From: Branchiostoma floridae
Taxonomy: Eukaryota; Chordata; Leptocardii; Amphioxiformes; Branchiostomatidae
Assembly: GCF_000003815.2 (NCBI RefSeq)
Contig: NC_049979.1
Coordinates: 9,794,110 to 9,858,109, forward strand
Length of the DNA: 64,000 nt
Direction of reading: 5' to 3'
Shown here: piece by piece, positions 44,501 to 53,683 of the stretch
How positions within the stretch are numbered: position 1 is the first letter of the stretch
Layout of the letters: each line of letters starts with the position of its first letter
The notes under the pieces: model-generated
What the model was told of the DNA's origin: nothing
The model's input: only the letters and a program-made list of their open reading frames with translations
Database searches by the model: none
Program-made: the position numbers and the translations under genes

Positions 44501-47500
44501 GTTGTTTGCTTCCAGAGTTGTTTGGTGGGCAGGTGGAATTCAAACTCCACCTCAGGGTGGATGGGGGAGGACAGGGTGAACCTGTAACCCGAGGTGTCAG
44601 CTGTGGTGTTGGCACCAGGCTTGATCATACAGGCCCACGTCGGCAACTGGAGCGGACAAAACATCCAAGAAAAACTTACAAAAAACACTTCAGACTAATC
44701 TACATGTCCGTCTGATGACAGTTGTCCGTCTGATACTTTTGAAACAGAATCACTTTGATAAGAACAGACTGACTCACTTCCTACAATAAAACTGCTGGTC
44801 CATTTTGTTCAAACTTACAACCCAAGTAAAATCATGAATGTTTTAGACAGCACCCACTGTCTTTCGGCAGTGACTCTATCTGCTGTCTGATACTTCTGAC
44901 TGGTAACAAAATCATCCAGTGGCTTGAGTAACCTACTTATCTTACGGTACCACCTGAATATCTAACCTTCATCAACACATCAAAAATGTTCTAAGATTAG
45001 TCACAATGGGAAACAAAGCTCTAGGTATATTATCACCTTAAAGGAGTAAGTGTCTTGGGCCCTGTCTGTAGGTACAACAGTGATGGCAGGCACTCCTCCC
45101 CTCTTCTCAGCCAAGACACATCCCTGGTGGAACATGTCCATGTCAACCACCCTGCCACTGGGTCTGGCAGGCACCACTTCTCTCCACTCTGATGATGAAG
45201 TGGCATCAGTTGGAGCACACATCAGCTGGTACAGGGAAATACTTTTGTCAGTATCGTCTACATAATAGTAATAATGGCATGTAAACCCTGTTGGCAATGA
45301 AATAATTGCCAATGTCTCAGCATTAAAAACAACGGTGGATTAAGTTAAGATATCAGTTTATCCTACATAACCATAGCCCTATCTGTTACTTAATGTTGAA
45401 ATCTCTTGGGTGGCTCAATACTACCAAATATGCTAAGTTATTACTTAAATATGGAATAATCTTCCTTAAACATCAGCACCTTGTAATCAGCTGCACTGCC
45501 ATGGTTTGTGAGGAAGAAGAACTTGCCACCCTGATGTTCCATGTAGTATTCCGTCCCCTCTATCCTAGCCTGCACCAGCTGGGGCTCTCCCATTGGTGAG
45601 GAGGAACTCACCACCCTAACCTCAGACGTCGTCTTGGAGTTACTGTTGATTGTTACAAACTTCCTGTCCTTCGTGTGGCTCACATCCACAAAGAACCTGG
45701 AGGGTAAGTAAACATCTTTCATTATAATGTTCATGTAAAAGACATGACAAAACATATTCCTCATATCATTGTGACGTCATATAATCATATTCATGCCATA
45801 CCTGGGCTGTGATTTTGTGTTCTGGACCACACTGTATTTTATGATTTCTACTTGTATCCCATGGGCTTTCTACTTATCTCCCATGGGCTTCTTTCAGTGG
45901 GTCAGTTCACCTTCTGGCATTTGCCATCTGGAGCTTCAGGCTGGTATCTCAGGTGATAAGGAATACACAGTGTTGTATTCTCAATATACCTGTCATCATA
46001 CAAAATGANNNNNNNNNNNNNNNNNNNNNNNNNNNNNNNNNNNNNNNNNNNNNNNNNNNNNNNNNNNNNNNNNNNNNNNNNNNNNNNNNNNNNNNNNNNN
46101 NNNNNNNNCGGAGGTTCTGTGCTTTGGTGTACAGGATGACATTATCCGTCACCCATTCTGAAAAATAAACATGGATGAAAAGAAGTGCCTATAGCTCATA
46201 AGTTACATGCAAAGTACAACCATCTGTCATGCTTGCAAGATGGTTATGCCTGAATCATGGAAACAATTTGTGTGTAAAACACATTAACTATGGAATAGCC
46301 AACCAAACTACTAGTGCAACTTTAGTATAGATGTAGCTGTTTTTGCATATATTTACCAATATTGAAAATGTCAGGAATGGTGTCAAGGTACATAGGCTGA
46401 TCTTGAACTCCAACTTTCACAATATGTCCAACATAGCTGTCTGCATTGTCAGTCTCCAAGGTGATGGCCAGGTGTGTGGATCCAGGAGACAACTTCAGCA
46501 CACCCACTCTGGCCTGCTGGTAACCAAAGGTGTCGGCCAGGTGGTTGACATCCAGCACAACTTCCTCGGGCGGAATATCTTCATCTATGGCAAAACAATG
46601 CAACTGAATTTGCACTTCCTAGATGGATGTTAATCAAGTTTGGCTTTATCCAGGTTTACAGTATCACAGCTGAGACAATACTCTTAAACTTGTAGGTTGT
46701 ACATGTCAATAAAATGTCTTGGTGTACTTGCCTGTTATCCATACTTCTCCCTGCATTAGTGACAGCCAATCAGATGTTCCCCCTTCTGTTGCTGAATGGA
46801 GAGCTATCAGCCAATCACATTGTCTCTTGCCTAAAGGCAGAAACAATTACATGATTGGCTGGAAACTTTCCTCACAATAACAGGAGTGGGATCATCTGAT
46901 TGGCTTGACATACAGGCATACCTGAATCCAGAGGGCTTCTGCAATAGACTGGGTACTCATTCCCTGACTTTGTGTAGTACACATAGTTGCCTATCACCTG
47001 TGAACAGATATTATAACTAAAAACGGTAGCATAGAAAAATTTTTAAAAAATGCTGCAATAAGGCAAAATGACAAGTACAATTGTAAACCCCTTGCAATCT
47101 TGCATAGTGATAAAAATGGAGAATTCTGTGTAATGTAGGGGAAACCTGATCACCATGACTACATAGACGGTCTCATTTTGCACCATACTAAAGGTTTCTA
47201 TATATAAAATATACTAACACTAGAGTATCAATAAAAAGTTTTGTGCATGGACATGAGTTTGGTATAAATATTACACAAAAATATTGACACATGTACCATA
47301 ATGTTAAAGGTGATATCTGGCTTTCTCCAATCAACAGATGTAAAACAGGTGATGACATCATACATCAAATGTTGCATTTATGTTTTTGCAATGAACATAC
47401 CTCAAAATCATCACCACTCATGGCATCCAGATGTGACCAGTCTTCCATTTCATCTACAAGTTGATCTTGCAGTTTAGAGGTTTCTTTCATCATAGAGGAC

Positions 47501-48078
47501 ATGTAACTACGAGCAAAGTGAAGAAATGATATACATTAGCTCAAACTTGATCATCATGCCTACCCAAACAATTGTAAGGTTTAGAAAATCATCTGAAATC
47601 TTTTGATACTCACATATTCTCTTCTTCAATGTACTTCCATACATCCTGTAATGGTAGTAGAAAGTAATAAAATGTTATAAAGTCGTTGGCCCTCAATTAT
47701 ACCCAAACAAACAAATCTGTCATAAATTTCTGACGATGATCATGACGAGACAGACTGGGAATCTGTGTAGCTTGAACTTGAACTCACCTTGTCCTCTGGA
47801 CGCTGCATCCATCTGTACGGGTCCTCTACACGGTTCCCATGTGTACTTATGTACTCCACTTTCCTCTTTGCAGTTGGTGGCTGTACTGAAACTGATGCCG
47901 AGCTACAGTACTGTTCACATCTGTTACCACGGATTTGTGCAGAACAGAGTAAACTACTCGATCTCCCATGCGCCGAGTGATATCCGCTGTCCTGCTTTAC
48001 AGACCCGCTGAAATAATCTACAAGTCGACCTAAGGTAGTTCCATTACGTAGAAAACGTAAAGATCGTATCGATCTCAT
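41540..48078 (-). CDS. PREPL: PREPL-like S9A serine oligopeptidase
   Basis: Exons 5' to 3': 48078-47788, 47645-47614, 47506-47401, 46997-46922, 46830-46732, 46584-46357, 46157 into the N gap, possibly about 45830-45802, 45696-45480, 45225-45037, 44646-44440, 44000-43825, 43633-43564, 43343-43197, 42801-42652, 42215-41970, 41593-41540 (TGA stop). The N-terminus has [12 protein letters not shown], the entry motif of the prolyl oligopeptidase/oligopeptidase B family, followed by a beta-propeller. The hydrolase end carries GYGSYG-like [23 protein letters not shown], Ser in CGTSAGGT (codon 43266-43268), Asp in [12 protein letters not shown] and His in [10 protein letters not shown], so the triad is complete. 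PREPL hydrolyses (thio)esters and acts in vesicle trafficking and mitochondria. The only in-frame ATG, at 48078, opens an Arg-rich stretch ([20 protein letters not shown]) like a mitochondrial presequence. An unnamed invertebrate oligopeptidase B-like paralogue is the alternative. Confidence 0.85.
44915..44969 (+). repeat. Dispersed repeat terminus, copy 3
   Basis: CCAGTGGCTTGAGTAAC and then CACCTGAATATCTAACCTTC. It lies in an intron of the PREPL-like gene, so the family is not confined to the dynein gene. Confidence 0.5.
46009..46108. other. Assembly gap (100 N) inside the PREPL gene
   Basis: Exactly 100 N, a standard placeholder for a gap of unknown size. It truncates the exon ending near 46157 ([16 protein letters not shown]) and removes roughly 20-30 residues of the propeller before [17 protein letters not shown]. 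Confidence 0.95.
46732..46830 (-). other. PREPL exon with a GC-AG intron downstream
   Basis: The exon encodes [20 protein letters not shown] and LMQGEVWIT, then ends ACAG followed by GCAAGT instead of GTAAGT. All other donor positions match the consensus, and the joined frame ([11 protein letters not shown]) is correct, so this is a genuine GC-AG type intron rather than a sequence error. Confidence 0.75.
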
Positions 48079-48149
48079 CGTAAAATTGCCTCTTACTGAA
48101 CTGGTTGCTTTTAAAAAGTTGTTTAGCTCACCACACGTGCACACGACTT

Positions 48150-48423
48150 TCACTTTTTCAAAACATCCGCCATATTGCGACCTATAACCCTTGACCTAAA
48201 AAGTATATTCTATCTATCCCAGATAAAACTACAAATTCAAATATTTTTTAACAACACAAAATATCTGATCATTTCTAAACCATATTAAACGTAAAAGTTT
48301 AGAAATAATATATCTAGAAATTATTAAGGTCAACTTCCCATCATGCTTTGAAAAATTTAGCGGGAAATTCTGTTGTGTTTGCCGCCAAAGAAGTTGTCTT
48401 GTTCTGCTCGGGTCAGAGAGACT
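48150..48423. promoter_or_regulatory. Bidirectional promoter of PREPL (minus) and CDC7 (plus)
   Basis: The two genes diverge from a region of about 200 bp. Towards PREPL, AATATGGCGG (minus strand, 48166-48175) is a YY1-like start-site motif whose ATG opens a 7-codon upstream ORF (48173 to 48150). Towards CDC7, CAACTTCCCATCATGCTTTG at 48331-48350 resembles the ZNF143/Staf site, and GCGGGAAA at 48360-48367 is the complement of the E2F site TTTCCCGC. E2F control fits an S-phase kinase. Site calls are by eye. Confidence 0.6.
48370..48423 (+). other. Candidate CDC7 5' UTR exon
   Basis: Sequence just after the E2F-like site ends in GAGACT/GTGAGTATT, a strong donor. The CDC7 ATG at 49087 directly follows an acceptor-like ATTCGAACCAG, so a single 5' UTR intron of about 660 bp is plausible. 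The upstream end is a guess. Confidence 0.45.
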
Positions 48424-49086
48424 GTGAGTATTCTAAGAGCTTTTTTCTTCGAAATATCAATTCATGGGCTATCTGATGATTTAGTATTGACTTTGGGATG
48501 TCGCAGTAATATATCTATCTCAACGTTTGTACCAATGGATTATGATTGGGCAAAGTTGAGAATATTTTCTGGTACAGAGGGAGGGGGGCAGTCAGCTGAA
48601 ACTGGCGCTCAAATCACAGAAAACACCATAACGATATTTGCCACACATATCAGTATATTTCACCATTACTCAAAAGAGACGTTGAATCTGTATATTCACA
48701 CATGTAAAATAACAATGAGTTACTAAGAAATAAATTGGGATAATTAGCAGAATAGTACGTCACAATACACATGATGTAGAGTATAAGCTAGCTAACTGTG
48801 TAGTCTACAAGTATACCATCTTTAAACCGGTATAAAGACAAGTAAGCATTGTCGTGTAGACTTGAGAGTATCACTTGGCTTCCAAAAATATTCAGAAATG
48901 AGGGAGCTTTCACTCAGTCCAAACTGGCCAAGTGTATAAAGGATGTTATATAGGAATGATAAGGTAATAAATTGTGGCAGTCTAGATGTAACATTGTATC
49001 TTTAAACTATGATATGTAATTTGTAACTACCTGTCATGACCCACCTGATTTGTCGATGATCATATTTGTATTATCATTCGAACCAG

Positions 49087-50694
49087 ATGAGTACCGCACC
49101 TGAAGTAAAGCTGCCCATTGCAGTCATCAAGGATGAGAAAACAGAAGAAACAAAGAAAGTGAAGAAGCAGGTGAAGCTGTCCCTTGCCGAGGAGACCCGT
49201 GGCTGGGCCCTGAACCAGGAGGTGTCCCGGTTACTGGAACAGATCCCGCAGATCAATGACTCCTTCTCCATTGTGAGAAAGATCGGAGAGGGCACTTTCA
49301 GCAGCGTGTACTTAGCTACACTCAAGCAGATGCCATGGCTGAAAGAGAACTATGCCCTCAAGCATATCATCCCCACCAGCCATCCCGACAGGATGGAAAC
49401 GGAGCTGCGCTGTCTGCAGGAAATAGGGGGGAAAGACAACGTCATGGGCATGTTGTTCTCTGTGAGGGGAGAAGACAGCTTCGTGGTGGGCATGCCCTAC
49501 TTTCCACACGAGAGCTTCCATGAGTACTTGCCAAAGATGAGTTTGAAAGAGGTCAGAGATTATATGGAGAACATGTTGATTGCACTACGGAGGGTTCATC
49601 AGTTTGGGATCATCCACCGGGATGTCAAGCCCAGTAACTTCTTGTACAGTCGCGCTGAGAAGAGATACAGCCTTGTAGATTTTGGCCTGGCCCAACCAGA
49701 ACAGAAGACATCAAACAAGCCTGCTACACAAGTGAAAAGAAGTCGCCCAGAGTCAGCAGTCTCTTCCTCACCAGCCAAAAAGAAGCCCCGCACAAGTGGC
49801 AGCAAGAGAGAAAATGCTGTACAACAAGCTCCACTGCCCAAAGCATCTGTCCTGGTACCAAAGCAAAGGGATATCAATGTTCTGCATGAAAAGCAGACAG
49901 CTAAGGCAAACATCCAAAATGGGAAGCTAAAAGCAAGTGCTTTGTTAAAGAAGGCAGCTCTCAAACAATGCCAAAACTCTTCCTTAATGGCCCTCAACAA
50001 AACAGTGGGTCAGCAGCAGAAGATGAGAATCACAGTGAAGGATAGGACCCGACAGAAAGCGTCTCATCCTGCTTGTTCCTGCTCAGGTACACCCAATATC
50101 TGTCGACTCTGCACATCCAGACACCACCAGGTCGCTCCACGTGCTGGAACCCCAGGGTTCAGAGCCCCAGAAGTGCTCCTGAAGTGTCCAAAACAGACAA
50201 CTGCAGTGGACATCTGGTCTGCTGGAGTGATCTTCTTGTCCCTACTCAGCGGGCGCTACCCCTTCTTCCGAGCCAAAGATGACATGCAGGCCCTTGCACA
50301 GATCATAGCCCTCATGGGAAGCCGGGAGGTGGCTAATGCTGCCAAGGCCTATAACAAAGACTTGTACGTCACTCCAACCATCCCACCCATGGACTTGAAG
50401 GACACATGCTTGAGACTGCGTCTCGGCACTAGGATGTACAAAGACTGCAAAGATTCTCCCAGCCAGGCTCTCACCAGTGGTCGCAGAAGCTCACCAAGCA
50501 ACAACAGACATAAGAAGTCTAGCCCTGCTCCTAAGCATGCAGAGATACTGACAAAGGGGCAGAAGAACAAGGGCTGGGACAACGTGCCTGACTCAGCATT
50601 TGACCTGTTAGAGAAGTTGTTGGACCTGAACCCTGACACACGCATCACTGCAGATGGTGCTCTGAGCCATCCCTTCCTCTCCAGCTGTAGCTAA
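49087..50694 (+). CDS. CDC7: CDC7 cell-division-cycle Ser/Thr kinase, intronless coding region
   Basis: A 535-residue kinase that with its partner DBF4 phosphorylates the MCM helicase to fire replication origins in the nucleus. The start chosen is ATG at 49087 (MSTAPEVK). Visible landmarks: glycine loop IGEGTFSSVY from 66, ATP lysine K92 (YALK), catalytic D179 (HRDVKPSNF), D198 (DFG) and GTPGFRAPE at 354-362. Between DFG and APE is the long family insert (about 205-350) with basic nuclear-localisation-like KKKPRTSGSKR and the zinc-binding CSCSGTPNICRLC (C330, C332, C339, C342) characteristic of CDC7. A second insert (about 455-505) is Ser/Lys-rich. All catalytic residues are present and the length is close to that of human CDC7. 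The coding region has no intron, unlike vertebrate CDC7. It shares a divergent promoter with PREPL. Confidence 0.97.
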   Translation: MSTAPEVKLPIAVIKDEKTEETKKVKKQVKLSLAEETRGWALNQEVSRLLEQIPQINDSFSIVRKIGEGTFSSVYLATLKQMPWLKENYALKHIIPTSHPDRMETELRCLQEIGGKDNVMGMLFSVRGEDSFVVGMPYFPHESFHEYLPKMSLKEVRDYMENMLIALRRVHQFGIIHRDVKPSNFLYSRAEKRYSLVDFGLAQPEQKTSNKPATQVKRSRPESAVSSSPAKKKPRTSGSKRENAVQQAPLPKASVLVPKQRDINVLHEKQTAKANIQNGKLKASALLKKAALKQCQNSSLMALNKTVGQQQKMRITVKDRTRQKASHPACSCSGTPNICRLCTSRHHQVAPRAGTPGFRAPEVLLKCPKQTTAVDIWSAGVIFLSLLSGRYPFFRAKDDMQALAQIIALMGSREVANAAKAYNKDLYVTPTIPPMDLKDTCLRLRLGTRMYKDCKDSPSQALTSGRRSSPSNNRHKKSSPAPKHAEILTKGQKNKGWDNVPDSAFDLLEKLLDLNPDTRITADGALSHPFLSSCS

Positions 50695-50861
50695 GGAATA
50701 AGGCTTGGTGATGAGCAGAGAGTTTAAGTTTCTCCCAGCTGGGACACAGTGTTTGGCACCAAATACCTATTTGTTAGCCTTTCATGTTTCTGTACATATG
50801 ATGTGCAAGCTGTAACACTTCTCATTTTACTTTAGTTTATAATGTTGTTATTGGATTATGA

Positions 50862-50867
50862 AATAAA
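50862..50867 (+). terminator. CDC7 polyadenylation signal AATAAA
   Basis: AATAAA lies 168 bp after the CDC7 stop codon, followed by a T-rich stretch. Confidence 0.75.
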
Positions 50868-53683
50868 TTGCTTTAAATTTGCCAAATGTTGTGGCTTGTA
50901 TGCCATTCTTAGTTTACCCAGGCCTTTATACTCCCTCCTTACAAATCTTGGGGTTGTATAGGAGCCCTGGTAAACTATGATGGCACTGGCTACAGAATTG
51001 GATCCCAGAAAGTATTTTTATCAAATTTTCCCATGTATTTAACAATGGATTTTAAATTGTTTATGTGTAATGGAATATGCCTTGATCTTTTATGCCATAG
51101 TATGGTATTTATTTTGTGCTGAACATTATTTTCACTGTTGTGTTTACATTTTAAAAATCATCTGCCAAATGTACTTTTAGAAAATTTGCAGCTACCACCT
51201 GTTATTGTTAAAATGAACAACTTCATGTATACAGTATAGGCAAAGGTATAATGTAAATGACATTGAGGACAAGTAAAGGTTTTTGACTCAATCATAACTG
51301 CTTCACTCATTCACTGTATTCTTATTCATTGCTAAATGAGTGGTGGGTTGACTGCTGTTGGTACTGAACTCTGGGATNNNNNNNNNNNNNNNNNNNNNNN
51401 NNNNNNNNNNNNNNNNNNNNNNNNNNNNNNNNNNNNNNNNNNNNNNNNNNNNNNNNNNNNNNNNNNNNNNNNNNNNNCAACCCACCACGACCCTAATCAT
51501 CTCAACACATTTTATTGAAGACACAATGAACAGATGTTGGTTGAACTCCAAGCAGATCCTATGGTGGCAATGGAAAATTCTTAGGTACATGGATATTGCC
51601 TGTCTGCCACTTGGAGATTCAATTTTAGTTCCGGTATCTATATATAGTCCCCATGTGTCAACATATTCTTCGTGGTCAGGGATGACAAGACACCGAAATC
51701 TGTTATATAAAAATAATCACGAAAACACACTAGTGATACCTTTGTATCTGGATAATATGAAAATATTTATTTGTAGGTATACAAAGTACAAAGAAATATG
51801 TGGATAAAATGTAACTCAAATAGTCTTCTTGGTGGCATAATAGAACAAACAAGAATGGAAGTTTAAGATAAACCTTTAACTAAACACCAGTGCTCACTAT
51901 GTAATACAAAAACAGCAACCTTTAATAAATTGCACATAATGTTTGGTTGCACACTCGATCTATAATAATATAGCACCACGAACTGTACATAATTTACAGG
52001 TAAGTAAAGATTTGGGGACTAAAACCCCTGGTTTTCAAACACAAGTGACCTCACCCCATATATATAATATATACACAAATGTAAAACTCTTCTTCATTCA
52101 TAGGTAACATCCTCATGAGGGTAAATACACTGGCAAGCTTATCTTGTACAAAAGAAATGAAAGGAAGAAATATGACTGGCAGATTTTGGTGTAGACAAAA
52201 TTTGAAATATTACTGGCGGTTGGTTGAAATAGCAAAGCCTGGAAGACACTTCATCCTGAGCTTCGTACTGAAAACTATTTACATTGTTTTTGCTTGGCAA
52301 AGGAACATGACTGGTCATGTTTTTCACGTAGTAAGACTGCTGAGAAGAAATCTGACTCATAACAGTAGGCTGCATACGAAGGATCACCCATCTAGTCTTT
52401 CACAGGGTTTCTTCAAAACTTGGTCAAAAACCTAAGAAAGAAACATTCCCTTCATCTTGAAACCTTTTCTGCTGTGATTAAAAGTAAAAAGATATAAGGC
52501 AATGAAAAGGTTTCATGATGAAGTTCACCTATAGCTAGTGGGAGAGCTAAAGAATTCAAGATGACAATTCTGCTTGGTGGCTCGCATGAGACAATTAGAG
52601 AACTGAAACTCCTTGATTAGGTAGCTATAACACTGAAAACAGCCAAGTCAATTTACAGCTAACAATACTGTACTGTCAAAAAAACCCTCCTTACTCTCCA
52701 GTTTATCTGTGTAATTATGTAACATTGCTACTTTGTCAACTCGTCTAACATGGAAGCATAGTCCTACAGGACAAAACAACTCTGAATTCTCAATGGCTAA
52801 CTTCACAGTCAAATTCTTTTCCAGAGAAATTGACAGGTCAATAATCTATTCTGAGCACGCCTTCAATATTGACACATGACTGTACATTGTAAGCAACATG
52901 AGGTATGGCTTGTGAAATGAGATGAATTGCTTGGTAAATGACAACAACATGCATTGTAGCACCACTGGATAAGTCTGTTCGAGTCAATCAGACTATCTGC
53001 TTTAAAAGAATATAAGAATCAAATACTGTATTTGTACTTTAATGCTACCTAACAATTCTTTTACAAGACAAAGAAGGTTTTACCATGTAAAAGAGTCAAC
53101 TTAAATCAAGAAACCTTTTCTGACTTCCAACATCAATTACATACTAGGAGAAAAGGTTTCTTCATTCAGTTTCAGCAGATAATAGAAATTTACCCTGGGT
53201 ATTAGTAATACTGTTGAGGTATCATCAGTAACACAACATGAATTGCTTGGTAGGTGTGACAACATGAATTGCAGCACCACTATGTACATACCAGTTAGGC
53301 TATAGCTGCTATGACAACAAAAACTGGTGACAATTTGATAGCAATAACTCCTGTGACTTGGCACAAAGATATGGAATAACAGTGACAACAATGGTTTGAA
53401 GTTAATGCTCCTCAGACATTTCTTAAGTACAAGGAAGTTCCAACCATCTGATACTCAATGCTATTGCAATATTCTTAGGGATGTCAGGATGTTCTCTATG
53501 TTATATCTGAAATGGCAAAAACAACACAATGAAGCATCTCCTTAAAAGTCAGCATACACATTTCTTCCTGGATATAATCCCAGTGCAGTTACTTTACACT
53601 TCATCAATGTGAAAGGAATAGTATTAAAACTGTGAACAGCTTCATAAGTACAAAGCCATGACACCAAGATGTTGCTATTTACT
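50868..53683. other. Intergenic region and probable FRMD6 3' UTR
   Basis: AT-rich, no supported gene on either strand. Because FRMD6 ends at 53684 on the minus strand, part of this is likely its 3' UTR. Minus-strand AATAAA signals occur at 51766-51771 and 51511-51516. The closer one would imply a 3' UTR of about 1.9 kb. Confidence 0.4.
51378..51477. other. Assembly gap (100 N)
   Basis: Exactly 100 N in the intergenic DNA between CDC7 and FRMD6. No coding sequence abuts either side, so no gene is visibly damaged. Confidence 0.95.

Noticed and set aside
48373-48726. Plus-strand reading frame between the PREPL/CDC7 promoter and CDC7
   Set aside because: It crosses a strong donor at 48424 and has no recognisable domain. 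Better explained as CDC7 5' UTR plus intron.
51358-51807. Reading frame across the second N gap
   Set aside because: Its length depends on 100 undetermined bases and it shows no protein-like composition.
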